A DNA stretch of 64,000 bases from NCBI RefSeq assembly GCF_029227915.1, contig NC_079888.1:17152001-17216000 (forward strand). Reading direction: 5' to 3'. Origin of the DNA: Hydractinia symbiolongicarpus. Its lineage: Eukaryota; Cnidaria; Hydrozoa; Anthoathecata; Hydractiniidae. Position numbers and translations under genes: made by a program. How positions within the stretch are numbered: the stretch's first letter is position 1; each line of letters opens with the position of its first letter. The notes under the pieces are model-generated. The model had not been told where the DNA came from, searched no databases, and saw only the letters and a program-made list of their open reading frames with translations. Shown here piece after piece: positions 24,020 through 35,235 of the stretch.

Positions 24020-24092
24020 CACCGCTGATGGAATCGAACCAACAACCTTTAAATTAGAAGTCCAACGCGCTAGTCCATTGCACCACAACGTC
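24020..24092 (-). pseudogene. tRNA pseudogene copy 49, C/E recombinant
   Basis: The 3' part of the gene (left in the window) is type C, with the one-base T-arm deletion and T5. The 5' part and the spacer beyond it are dead type E. The switch lies around 24,036-24,045. Confidence 0.85.
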
Positions 24093-24525
24093 ACGTCTAT
24101 ATATATGATAGGCATTGGAGCGATTTAACCCAAGAAAATGTTTGCACGTCTAGTAATGGTTCGTTAACATGTTGAATATGTTAACAGTCGAGTGCAGTAA
24201 ACCAAAACAATATGTTGAGTAAAAGTCTAAATGCTTTGTTAATATTAAATTGATGACCTATTTGGCTTTCCTTTTTCTTTGATCAAGTGTCCTTGTGCAG
24301 AGAGAGAGAGTGGGTACTAGAAAGTAATTACTGCAAAAAAGTCTTTAAGTGAATCAGCATATCTAATGCCTTACATGACTGCGGATGTTCCATTAAATTC
24401 TTTTTTGTTTTGCTTTATCACTCTTGGCTTCCCATTAAATGAATTTGGTTTGGATTTAACGCATTGAACACGTTTATTTGCTAAGCATCTCTGTGCAATA
24501 GCAAGGGAAAGAAGCTAGCATAAAT

Positions 24526-24599
24526 CACCGCTGATGGGAGTCGAACCCACAACCTTTGAATTAGAAGTCCAACGCGCTAGTCCATTGCGCCACAGCGGC
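24526..24599 (-). tRNA. tRNA-Arg(UCU) copy 50, consensus, type A
   Basis: Consensus body without a close T-run. Confidence 0.93.
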
Positions 24600-25035
24600 A
24601 CGGCTATAGATATATGATAGGCATTGGAACAAATTAACCCAAGAAAATGTTTCCACATCTAGTAATCATTCGTTAACATGATGAATATGTTAACAGCCGA
24701 GTGCAGTAAGCCAAAACAATATGTAGAGTAAATATTTAAATGCTTTGTCAATATTAAATTGATGACCTATTTTGTTTTGCTTTTTCTTTGATCAAGTGTT
24801 CTTGTGCAGAGAGAGTTGCTACTAGAAAGTAATTACTGCAAAGAAAAAAAACTTCTAGTGAATCAGCATATGGAATGCCCTAAATGACTACGGAAATTCC
24901 ATTAATTTCTACTTTGTTCTGCGTTGTTAATCTTGGTGCACCATTAAATGAATTTGGTTTTGATTAAACACATTGAATACGGTTTGTTTGCACAGCACTT
25001 TTGTTAAATAGCATTGGTAAGAAACTAGCAAAAAT

Positions 25036-25109
25036 CACCGCTGATGGGAGTCGAACCCACAAACTTTGAATTAGAAGTCCAACGCGCTAGTCCATTGCGC
25101 CACAGTGGC
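25036..25109 (-). tRNA. tRNA-Arg(UCU) copy 51, type B
   Basis: It has the A4-C69 mismatch and T5. The unit is duplicated exactly 510 bp to the right. Confidence 0.8.
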
Positions 25110-25545
25110 ACGGGGAGATATATATGATAAGCATTGGAGCAATTTAACCCAACAAAATGTTTGCACATCTAGTAATCATTCGTTAACAGGATGGATATGT
25201 TAACAGTCGAGTGCAGCAAGCCAAAACAAGATGTAGAGTAAAAATCTAAATGCTTTGTCAATAATAGATTGATGACCTATTTGTCTTTGCTTTTTCTTTG
25301 ATCAAGTGTTCTTGTGCAGAGAGAGTTGCTACTAGAAAGTAATTACTGCAAAGAAAAAAAACTTCTAGTGAATCAGCATATGGAATGCCCTAAATGACTA
25401 CGGAAATTCCATTAATTTCTACTTTGTTCTGCGTTGTTAATCTTGGTGCACCATTAAATGAATTTGGTTTTGATTAAACACATTGAATACGGTTTGTTTG
25501 CACAGCACCTTTGTTAAATAGCATTGGTAAGAAACTAGCAAAAAT

Positions 25546-25619
25546 CACCGCTGATGGGAGTCGAACCCACAAACTTTGAATTAGAAGTCCAACGCGCTAG
25601 TCCATTGCGCCACAGTGGC
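25546..25619 (-). tRNA. tRNA-Arg(UCU) copy 52, type B
   Basis: Gene and spacer are nearly identical to copy 51, which points to a recent single-unit duplication. Confidence 0.8.
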
Positions 25620-26050
25620 ACGGGGAGATATATATGATAAGCATTGGAGCAATTTAACCCAACAAAATGTTTGCACATCTAGTAATCATTCGTTAACAGG
25701 ATGGATATGTTAACAGTCGAGTGCAGCAAGCCAAAACAAGATGTAGAGTAAAAATCTAAATGCTTTGTCAATAATAGATTGATGACCTATTTGTCTTTGC
25801 TTTTTCTTTGATCAAGTGTTCTTGTGCAGAGAGAGTGGTTAGTAGAAAGTAATTGCTGCAAAAAAATCTTTTAGTGAATCAGCATATGGAATGCCTTAAA
25901 TGACTACGAAATTCCATTAAATTCTACTTTGTTCGGCGTTATTAATCTTGGCGTCCCATTAAATGAACTTGGTTTTCATTAAACACATTGAATTCGGTTT
26001 GTTTGCGCAGCACATTTGTTAAGTAGCATTGGTAAGAAACAAGCAAACAT

Positions 26051-26124
26051 CACCGCTGATGGGAGTCGAACCCACAACCTTTGAATTAGAAGTCCAACGC
26101 GCTAGTCCATTGCGCCACAGCGGC
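26051..26124 (-). tRNA. tRNA-Arg(UCU) copy 53, consensus with broken terminator
   Basis: Consensus body, but the T5 tract is interrupted (ATGTTTG), the only D-type copy to lose its terminator this way. Confidence 0.93.
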
Positions 26125-26557
26125 ACGGTTACTGATATTTTATAGGCATTGGAACAATTTAACCCAACAAAATGTTTACACATCTAGTAATCATTCGTTA
26201 ACTGGATGGATATCTTAACAGTCGAGTGCAGCAAGCCAAAACAATATGTAGAGTAAAAATCTAAATGCTTTGTCAATAATAGATTGATGACCTATTTGGC
26301 TTTGCTTTTTCTTTGATCAAGTGTCCTAGCGCAGAGAGAGTGGCTACTAATAAGTAATTACTGCAAATAAAAGAACTTCTAGAGAATCAGCACATGAATG
26401 CCTTGTATGACTACGGATGTTCCATTAATTTCCATTTTGTTCTGTGTTATTATTCGTGGCTTCCCATTAAATGAATTTCGTTTTGAATAAACGCATTGAA
26501 CACGCATGTTTGCTCAGCATATGTGTGCAATAGCAGGGGTAAGAAACTAGCATTAAT

Positions 26558-26631
26558 CACCGTTGATGGGAGTCGAACCCACAACCTTTGAATTAAAAGT
26601 CCAACGCACTACTCAATTGCGCACCAGCGGC
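26558..26631 (-). tRNA. Anticodon-switched copy 54, UUU (Lys)
   Basis: It has the TTT anticodon and close relation to copies 41 and 46. Position 8 is T again, the D loop is altered, and the C5-A68 mismatch is kept. Confidence 0.55.
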
Positions 26632-27066
26632 ACGGCCATATATATATGATAGGCATTGGAGCGATTTAACCCAAGAAAATGTTTGCAGATCTAGTAATCA
26701 TTCGTTAAGATGATGGATATGTTATCAGTCGAGTGATGTGAATCAAAACAATATGTAGAGTAAAAATCTAAATAATTTGTCAATATTAAATTGATGACGT
26801 ATTTGGCTTTGCTTTTTCATTGATCAAGTGTCTTTGTGCAGAGTGAGTGGCTCCTAAAAAGTAATTACTGCAAATAAAAGAACTTCTAGAGGATCAGCAC
26901 ATAGAATGCCTTGTATGACTACGGATATTCCATTAATTTCTTCTTTGTTCTGCGTTATTAATCTTGTGCTCCCATTAAATGAATTTGTTTTTGATTAAAC
27001 ACATTGAATACGGTTTATTTGCTCAGCATCTCTGTGCAATAGCAGGGGTAAGAAACTAGCATAAAT

Positions 27067-27140
27067 CACCGCTGATGGGAGTCGAAACTATAACCTTTAG
27101 ATTAGAAATCCAACGCGCTATTCCATTGCGCAACAGCGGC
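27067..27140 (-). pseudogene. tRNA pseudogene copy 55
   Basis: The T arm and B box are destroyed, C32 is T, and the D arm is changed. Confidence 0.88.
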
Positions 27141-27573
27141 ACGCCTACATGTGTATGATAGGCATTGGAGCAATTTAACCCAAGAAAATGTTTCCACATC
27201 TAGTGATCAATCGTTAACATGATGCATTTGTTAACAGTCGAGTGCAGTAAGCCAAAACAATATGTAGAGTAAATATCTAATGCTTTGTCAATATTAAATT
27301 TATGACCTATTTTTTTTTGCCTTTGCTTTGATCAAGTGTTCTTGTGCAGAGAGAGTGGCTACTAGAAAGAAGTTGCTGCAAATAAAAAAAACTTCTAGTG
27401 AATCAGCATGTGGAATGCCTTAATGACTACGGATGTTCCAATAATTTCTATTTTGTTCTGCGTTATTACTCTTCGCTTCCCTTTAAATGAAATTGGTTTG
27501 GATTTAACGCATTGAACACGTTTGTTGGCTAGGCACCTCTGTGCAATAGTAAGGGTAAGAATCTAGCATAAAT

Positions 27574-27647
27574 CACCGCTGATGGGAGTCGAACCCACAA
27601 CCGTTGAACAAGAAGTCCCACGCGCTAGCCCATTGCGCCACAGCGCC
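27574..27647 (-). pseudogene. tRNA pseudogene copy 56
   Basis: The anticodon loop is CTTCTTG and its stem is mispaired. There is an acceptor change. The B box is intact. Confidence 0.75.
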
Positions 27648-28080
27648 ACGTCTATATATATGATAGGCATTGGAGCGACTTAACCCAAGAAAATGTTTGC
27701 ACATCTAGTAATCGTTCGTTAACATGTTGAATATGTTAACAGTCGAGTGCAGTAAGTCAAAACAATATGTAGAGTAAAGATCTAAATGCTTTGGCAATAT
27801 TAAATTGATGACCTATTTGGATTTGCTTTTTATTTGATCAAGTGTCCTTGCGCAGAGAGAGTGGCTAATAGAAAGTAATTACAGCAAATGAGGTAATTTC
27901 TAGTGAATCAGCATATGGAATGCCTTGTATGACTACGGAAAATCCATTAAATTCTACTTTGTTCTGCGTTATTAATCTTGGCGTCCCATTAAATGAATTT
28001 GGTTTTGATTAAACACAATGAATACGGTTTGTTTCGTCAGCATTTCTGTGCAATAGCAGGGGTAAGAAACTAGCATAAAT

Positions 28081-28153
28081 CACCGGTGATGGGAGTGGAA
28101 CCCACAACGTTTGAATTAGAAGTCCAACGCGCTAGTCCATTGCGCCGAGCGGC
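28081..28153 (-). pseudogene. tRNA pseudogene copy 57, B-box-broken class
   Basis: It has TTCCA in the T loop, one base deleted at the acceptor/D-arm border, and a mutated 3' acceptor strand. Confidence 0.88.
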
Positions 28154-28485
28154 ACCGCTATATATATATGATATGCATTGGAGATATTTAACCCAAGTAA
28201 ATGTTCAAATTGATAAACTATTTGCCTTTGCTTTTTATTTGATCAGGTGTCCTTGTGCAGAGAGAGTGGCTACTGGAAAATAATTACTGCAAATCAAAAA
28301 AACTTCTAGTGAATCAGCATACTGAATGCCTTACATGACTATGGATATTCTCTTAATTCCCATTTTGTTCTGTGTTATTATCCTTGGCTTCCAGTTAAAT
28401 GAATTTGGTTTTGATTAAACGCATTAAACACGCTTGTTTGCTCGGCATCTGTGTGCAATAGCAAGGCTAAGAAACTAGCATAAAT

Positions 28486-28559
28486 CACCGCTGATGGGAG
28501 TCGAACCAACAGCCTTTGAATTAAAAGTCCAACACACAAGTCAATTGCGCCACAGCTGC
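28486..28559 (-). pseudogene. Anticodon-switched copy 58, UUU, decayed
   Basis: The TTT anticodon is present, but the D stem, acceptor and T stem are all damaged. Confidence 0.7.
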
Positions 28560-28808
28560 ACCTCCATATATATATGATAGCAATTGGAGCAATTTAAACC
28601 AAGAAAATGTTTATACATCTAGTAATCATTTGCTAACATGATGAGAATGCTATCACTCGCGTGCAGCAAAATTCCATTAATTTCTATTTTGTTCTGCTTA
28701 TTAATCTCGCCTCTCATTAAATGAATTTGGTTCTGATTAAAAGCATTGAACACGGTTTGTTTGCTCAGCATTTCTGTGCAAGAGCAGCGGTAAGAAGCCA
28801 GCATAAAT

Positions 28809-28882
28809 CACCGCTGATGGGAGTCGAACCCACAACCTTTGAATTAGAAGTCCAATACGCTAGTCCATTGCGCCACAGCGGC
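28809..28882 (-). tRNA. tRNA-Arg(UCU) copy 59, G10-U25 variant
   Basis: The D stem closes with a G-U wobble and base 26 is A. The rest is consensus. There is no close T-run. Confidence 0.85.
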
Positions 28883-29318
28883 ACGGCTATATATATATGA
28901 CAGACATTGGAGCAATGTAGCCCAAGAAAATGTTTGCACATCTAGTAATCATTCGTTAACATGATGGATATGTTAACAGTCGAGTGCAGCAAGCCAAAAC
29001 AATATGTTGAGTAAAAATCTAAATGCTTTATCAATGTTCAAATTGATAACCTATTTGCCTTTGCTTTTTATTTGATCAAGTGTCCTTGTGCAGAGAGAGT
29101 GGCTACTAGAAAGTAAATACTGCAAATCAAAAAAACTTTTAGTGAATCAGCATACTGAATCCCTTACATGACTACGGATGCTCCCTTCATTTCCATTTTG
29201 TTCTGTGTTATTATCCTTGGCTTCCAGTTAAATGAATTTGGTTTTGATTAAACGCATTAAACACGCTTGTTTGCTCGGCATCTGTGTGCAATAGCAAGGC
29301 TAAGAAACTAGCATAAAT

Positions 29319-29392
29319 CACCGCTGATGGGAGTCGAACCCACAGCCTTTGAATTAAAAGTCCAACACACAAGTCAATTGCGCCACAGCTGC
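29319..29392 (-). pseudogene. Anticodon-switched copy 60, UUU, decayed
   Basis: It is the 833-bp counterpart of copy 58, with a better T stem but the same broken D arm and acceptor. Confidence 0.65.
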
Positions 29393-29641
29393 ACCTCCAT
29401 ATATATATGATAGCAATTGGAGCAATTTAAACCAAGAAAATGTTTATACATCTAGTAATCATTTGCTAACATGATGAGAATGCTATCACTCGCGTGCAGC
29501 AAAATTCCATTAATTTCTATTTTGTTCTGCTTATTAATCTCGCCTCTCATTAAATGAATTTGGTTCTGATTAAAAGCATTGAACACGGTTTGTTTGCTCA
29601 GCATTTCTGTGCAAGAGCAGCGGTAAGAAGCCAGCATAAAT

Positions 29642-29715
29642 CACCGCTGATGGGAGTCGAACCCACAACCTTTGAATTAGAAGTCCAATACGCTAGTCCA
29701 TTGCGCCACAGCGGC
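29642..29715 (-). tRNA. tRNA-Arg(UCU) copy 61, G10-U25 variant
   Basis: It is the 833-bp counterpart of copy 59, with an intact fold. Confidence 0.85.
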
Positions 29716-30151
29716 ACGGCTATATATATATGACAGACATTGGAGCAATGTAGCCCAAGAAAATGTTTGCACATCTAGTAATCATTCGTTAACATGATGG
29801 ATATGTTAACAGTCGAGTGCAGCAAGCCAAAACAATATGTTGAGTAAAAATCTAAATGCTTTATCAATGTTCAAATTGATAACCTATTTGCCTTTGCTTT
29901 TTATTTGATCAAGTGTCCTTGTGCAGAGAGAGTGGCTACTAGAAAGTAAATACTGCAAATCAAAAAAACTTTTAGTGAATCAGCATACTGAATCCCTTAC
30001 ATGACTACGGATGCTCCCTTCATTTCCATTTTGTTCTGTGTTATTATTCGTGGCTTCGCATTAAATGAATTTGGTTTTGATTAAACGCATTGAACACGCT
30101 TGTTTGCTCAGCATCTGTGTGCAATAGCAAGGGTAAGAAACTAGCATTAAT

Positions 30152-30225
30152 CACCGCTGATGGGAGTCGAACCCACAAACTTTGAATTAAAAGTCCAACG
30201 CACTAGTCAATTGCGCCACAGCGGC
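30152..30225 (-). tRNA. Anticodon-switched copy 62, UUU (Lys), good cloverleaf
   Basis: The acceptor stem matches the consensus. The D stem is GCGC/GTGC with one G-U, the anticodon loop is CTTTTAA, the T arm is consensus and the B box is perfect. G18 is T in the D loop but G19 is kept. There is no close T-run. It is clearly derived from the Arg gene and not from an ordinary tRNA-Lys, because every other arm matches the array consensus. Confidence 0.8.
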
Positions 30226-30662
30226 ACATCCATATATATATATGATAAGCATTGGAGCGATTTAAACCAAGAAAATGTTTTTACATCTAGTAATCATTCG
30301 TTAACATGTTGGATATGTTTACAGTCGAGTGTAGCAAGCCAAAACAATATGTAGAGTAAAAATCTAATTGTTTTGTCAATATTTAATTGATGATCTATTT
30401 GGCTTTGCTTTTTTTTGATCAAGTGTCCTTGTGCAGAGAGAGTGGCTACTAGAAAGTTGCTACTGCAATTAAAAAAAACTTCTAGTGAATCAACATACTG
30501 AATGCCTTACATGACTACGGATATTCCATTAATTTCCATTTTGCTCTGCGTTATTATTCTTGGCCTCCCATTTAATGAATGTGGTTCTGGTTAAGCGCAT
30601 TGAATACGGTTTGTTTAGTCAGCATTACTGTGCAAGAGCAGGGGTAGGAAACTAGCATAAAT

Positions 30663-30736
30663 ATCCGCTGATGGGAGTCGAACCCACAACCTTTGAATTA
30701 GAAGTCCAACGCGCTAGTACAATGCGCCACAGCGGC
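30663..30736 (-). pseudogene. tRNA pseudogene copy 63, changed 3' end
   Basis: Position 72 is A (mismatch with G1) and the discriminator is T. The D loop loses G18 and G19. The anticodon is TCT. Confidence 0.65.
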
Positions 30737-31173
30737 AGGGCTGTATATATATGATAGGCATTGGAGTAATTTAACCCAAGAAAATGTTTGCACATCTAGT
30801 AATCATTCGTTAACATGATGGATATGTTAACAGTCCAGTGCAGCAAGTCAAAACAAAATGTAGAGTAACAATCTAAATGCTTTATTAATGTTCAAATTAA
30901 TAATCTATTCGCCTTTGCTTTTTATTTGATCAAGTGTCCTTGTGCAGAGAGAGTGGCTACTAGAAAGTAATTACTGCAAATAAAAAAAACTTCTAGTGAA
31001 TCAGCATACTGAATGCCTTACATGACTACGGATATTCCATTAATTTCCATTTTGCTCTGCGTTATTATACTTGGCCTCCCATTTAATGAATTTGGTATTG
31101 ATTAAGCGCATTGAATACGGTTTGTTTGCTTAGCATTTTTTTGCAAGAGCAGGGGTAAGAAACTAGCATAAAT

Positions 31174-31247
31174 ATCCGCTGATGGGAGTCGAACCCACAA
31201 CCTTTGAATTAGAAGTCCAAAGCGCTAGTACAATGCGCCACAGCGGC
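31174..31247 (-). pseudogene. tRNA pseudogene copy 64, changed 3' end
   Basis: It has the 72/73 changes and D-loop changes of copy 63, and base 26 is altered. Confidence 0.65.
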
Positions 31248-31681
31248 ACGGCTGTATATATATGATAGGCATTGGAGCAATTTAACCCAAGAAAATGCTT
31301 GCACATCTAATAATCATTCGTTAACATGATGGATATGTTAACAGTCGAGTGCAGTTAGCCAAAACAATATGTAGAGTAAAAAGCTAATTGTTTTGTCAAT
31401 GTTAAATTGATGACCTATTTGGGTTTGCTTTTTTTTGATCAAGTGTCCTTGTGCAGAGAGACTGGCTACTAGAAAGTAGTTACTGTAAATAAAAGAAACT
31501 TCTAGTGAATCAGCATACTGAATGCCTTACATGACTACGGATATTCCATTAATTTCCATTTTGCTCTGCGTTATTATTCTTGGCCTCCCATTTAATGAAT
31601 CTGGTATTGATTAAGCGCATTGAAAAGGTTTGTTTGCTCAGCATTTTTGTGCAAGAGCAGGGGTAAGGAACTAGCATAAAT

Positions 31682-31755
31682 ATCCGCTGATGGGAGTCGA
31701 ACCCACAACCTTTGAATTAGAAGTCCAACGCGCTAGTCCATTGCGCCACAGTGAC
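31682..31755 (-). pseudogene. tRNA pseudogene copy 65, changed 3' end
   Basis: It has the 72/73 changes plus two acceptor mutations (GTCACTG). The D loop is consensus. Confidence 0.7.
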
Positions 31756-32190
31756 ACGGCTGTATATATATGATGGGTATTGGAGCAATTTAACCCAAGA
31801 AATTGCTTGCACATCTAATAATCATTCGTTAACATGATGGATATGTTAACAGTCGAGTGCAGTAAGCCAAAACAATATGTAGAGTAAAAAGCTTATTGTT
31901 TTGTCAATGTTAAATTGATGACCTATTTGGCTTTGCTTTTTTTTGATCAAGTGTCCTTGTGCAGAGAGACTGGCTACTAGAAAGTAGTTACTGTGAATAA
32001 AAGAAACTTCTCGTGAATCAGCATACTGAATGCCTTACATGACTACGGATATTCCATTAATTTCCATTTTGTTCTGCGTTATTATTCTTGGCCTCCTATT
32101 TAATGAATTTGGTATTGATTAAGCGCATTGAATACGGTTTGTTTGCTCAGCATTTTTGTGCAAGAGCAGGGGTAAGAAACTAGCATAAAT

Positions 32191-32264
32191 ATCCGCTGAT
32201 GGGAGTCGAACCCACAACCTTTGAATTAGAAGTCCAAAACGCTAGTCCATTGCGCCACAGTGGC
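32191..32264 (-). pseudogene. tRNA pseudogene copy 66, changed 3' end
   Basis: It has the 72/73 changes, A4-C69 and a G10-U25 wobble. Confidence 0.65.
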
Positions 32265-32699
32265 ACGGCTATATACATATGATTGGCATTGGAGCAATGT
32301 AGCCCAAGAAAATGTTTGCACATCTAGTAATCATTCGTTATCATGATGGATATGTTAACAGTCGAGTGCAGCAAGCCAAAACAATATGTTGAGTAAAAGT
32401 CTAAATGCTTTTTCAATATTCACATTGATGACCTATTTGGCATTGTTTTTTATTTGATCACGTGTCCTTGTGCAGAGAGCGTGGCTACTAGAAAGTAATT
32501 ACTGCAAATTAAAAAACTTCGAGTGAATCAGCATACTCAATGCCTTACATGACCATGGGTATTCACTTAATTCCTATCTTGTTCTGTGTTGTTATTCTTG
32601 GCTTCCTATTAAATGAATTTGGTTTTGATTAAACGCATTGAACACGCTTGTTTGCTCAGCATCTATATGCAATAGCACGAGTAAGAAACTTGCATAAAT

Positions 32700-32773
32700 C
32701 ACCGCTGATGGGAGTCGAACCCACAACCTTTGAATTAGAAGTCCAAGACGCTAGTCCATTGCGCCACAGCGGC
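32700..32773 (-). tRNA. tRNA-Arg(UCU) copy 67, G10-U25 variant
   Basis: It is consensus apart from the wobble-closed D stem and C at position 26. There is no close T-run. Confidence 0.82.
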
Positions 32774-33209
32774 ACGGCTATATATATATGACAGACATTG
32801 GAGCAATGTAGCCCAAGAAAATGTTTGCACATCTAGTAATCATTCGTTAACATGATGGATATGTTAACAGTCGAGTGCAGCAAGCCAAAACAATATGTTG
32901 AGTAAAAATCTAAATGCTTTATCAATGTTCAAATTGATACCCTATTTGCCTTTGCTTTTTATTTGATCAAGTGTCCTTGTGCAGAGAGAGTGGCTTCTAG
33001 AAAGTAAATACTGCAAATCAAAAAAACTTTTAGTGAATCAGCATACTGAATCCCTTACATGACTACGGATGCTCCCTTCATTTCCATTTTGTTCTGTGTT
33101 ATTATTCGTGGCTTCGCATTAAATGAATTTGGTTTTGATTAAACGCATTGAACACGCTTGTTTGCTCAGCATCTGTGTGCAATAGCAAGGGTAAGAAACT
33201 AGCATTAAT

Positions 33210-33283
33210 CACCGCTGATGGGAGTCGAACCCATAAACTTTGAATTAAAAGTTCAACGCACTAGTCAATTGCGCCACAGCGGC
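33210..33283 (-). tRNA. Anticodon-switched copy 68, UUU (Lys), strengthened stems
   Basis: It has the TTT anticodon. The anticodon stem is TTGAA/TTCAA and the T stem ATGGG/CCCAT, so both are fully Watson-Crick where the Arg consensus has a G-U. The acceptor is consensus and the B box perfect. G18 is T. There is no close T-run. Confidence 0.8.
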
Positions 33284-33720
33284 ACATCCATATATATATA
33301 TGATAAGCATTGGAGCGATTTAACCCAAGAAAATGTTTTTAAATCTAGTAATCATTCGTTAACATGTTGGATATGTTAACAGTCGAGTGCAGTAAGCCAA
33401 AACAATATGTAGAGTAAAAAGCTTATTGTTTTGTCAATGTTAAATTGATGACCTATTTGGCTTCGCTTTTTTTTGATCAAGTGTCCTTGTGCAGAGAGAC
33501 TGGCTACTAGAAAGTAGTTACTGTAAATAAAAGAAACTTCTCGTGAATCAGCATATTGAATGCCTTACATGACTACGGATATTCCATTAATTTCCATTTT
33601 GCTCTGCGTTATTATACTTGGCCTCCCATTTAATGAATTTGGTATTGATTAAGCGCATTGAATACGGTTTGTTTTCTTAGCATTTTTGTGCAAGAGCAGG
33701 GGTAAGAAACTAGCATAAAT

Positions 33721-33794
33721 ATCTGCTGATGGGAGTCGAACCCACAACCTTTGAATTAGAAGTCCAAGACGCTAGTCCATTGCGCCACAGCGGC
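33721..33794 (-). pseudogene. tRNA pseudogene copy 69, changed 3' end
   Basis: It has the 72/73 changes, an additional 3' acceptor mutation, and C at position 26. Confidence 0.68.
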
Positions 33795-34224
33795 ACGGCT
33801 ATATATATGATAGGCATTGGAGCAATGTAGCCCAAAAAAATGTTTGCACATCTAGTAATCATTCGTTATCATGATGGATATGTTAACAGTCGAGTGCAGC
33901 AAGCCAAAACAATATGTTGAGTAAAAGTCTAAATGCTTTTTCAATATTCACATTGATGACCTATTTGGCATTGCTTTTTCTTTGTTCTAGTGTCTTTGTA
34001 CACAGAGAGTGGCTACTAGAGAGCATTAACTGCAAAAAAACTTTTAGTGAATCACTATATGGAATGCTTAATATGACTACGGCTTTTTCATTAATTTCTG
34101 TTCTGTTCTGCATCATTATTTTTTGCTTACCATTGAAAAAATTTGGTTTTGGTTAAACGCATTGAAAATGGTTTGTTTGCTCAGCATCTGTGTGCAATAG
34201 CAACGGTAAGAGTCTGGCATAAAT

Positions 34225-34298
34225 CACCGCTGATGGGAGTTGAACGCACAACCTTTGAATTAGAAGTCCAACGCGCTAGTCCATTGCGCCACAGCGGC
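34225..34298 (-). tRNA. tRNA-Arg(UCU) copy 70, T-stem mismatch
   Basis: There is a C52-C62 mismatch in the T stem. The T loop is TTCAACT, still a valid TTCRA loop. The rest is consensus. Confidence 0.6.
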
Positions 34299-34734
34299 AG
34301 GGCTAAATACATATGATTGGCATTGGAGCAATTTAACCCAAGAAAATATCGATGCATCTATTAATCATTTGGTAACATGATGGATGTGTTAACACTCGAG
34401 TGCCGTAAGCCAAAACAATATGCAGAGTAAAAGTCTAAATGTTTTCTCAATATCCAAATTGATGACGTACTTGGTTTTGCATATTGTTCGATCAAGTGTG
34501 TTTGTACAGAGGGAGTGGCTACTGGAAATTAATTACTGCAAAAGAAAGAACTTTTAGTGAATCAGCATATGGAATGCCTTATATGACAGCGGCTTTCCAT
34601 TAAATTCTATTTTGTTCTGTGTTAATATTCTTTGCTTCCCATTAAGTGCACTTGGTTTTGATTAAACGCATTGAAAACGATTCGTTCGTTCAGCATCTGT
34701 GTGCAATAGCAACTGTAAGTAAGTGGCTTAGTTC

Positions 34735-34806
34735 AGTGCTCACAGCATTCGAATCCACAACATTTGAATTAGAAGTCCAACGCGCTAGTCATTTGCGCCA
34801 TAGGGC
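34735..34806 (-). pseudogene. tRNA pseudogene copy 71, severely decayed
   Basis: The acceptor and T arm are unrecognisable and one base is lost near the 5' end. Only the anticodon arm and part of the D arm remain. Confidence 0.85.
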
Positions 34807-35235
34807 ACTGGTATATATACATTAGTCATTGGTGTAATTAAACTCAAGAAGATGTTCATCGGTCTAGTAATCATCCAGTAACATAATTGATGTGTTAAAA
34901 CTCGCGTGCGGTAAGACAAACACAATGAACATATGTAGAGTGAAAGTCTAAATACTTTGTCAATATCCAAGTTGATTACCTCTTTGGTTTTGCTTATTCT
35001 TCGATCGAGTGTCCTGGTGCAGAGAAAGTAATTACAGAAAGCAATTACTGCAAAAAAAAAGTTTTAGGGAATCAGCATATGAAATGCCTAATATGACTAC
35101 GGCTATTTCATTAATTTTGGTTTTGTTCTGCGTTATTGTTCTTTGATCCCCATTTCGTTTTGATTAAAGACATTGAAAATGGTTTGTTTGTTCAGCATCT
35201 GTGTGCAATACCAACGGTAAGAAATTGGCATAAAT

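Larger units (their letters stand above)
19452..24600 (-). repeat. 2,534-bp higher-order repeats, second homogenised block
   Basis: Copies 40-43 and 45-48 repeat at 2,534 bp (19452/21986, 19959/22493, 20469/23003, 20976/23510). A related block returns at 26051-26631. The types are a reshuffled version of the left-hand A-E set plus a UUU-anticodon unit, so the two blocks share ancestry but have been rearranged. Confidence 0.88.
28380..30045 (-). repeat. 833-bp two-gene repeat, two copies
   Basis: Copies 58 and 59 (28486, 28809) recur as copies 60 and 61 (29319, 29642), both at 833 bp offset. The two genes inside each dimer are only 323 bp apart, so one spacer lost about 185 bp before the dimer was duplicated. 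Confidence 0.9.
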
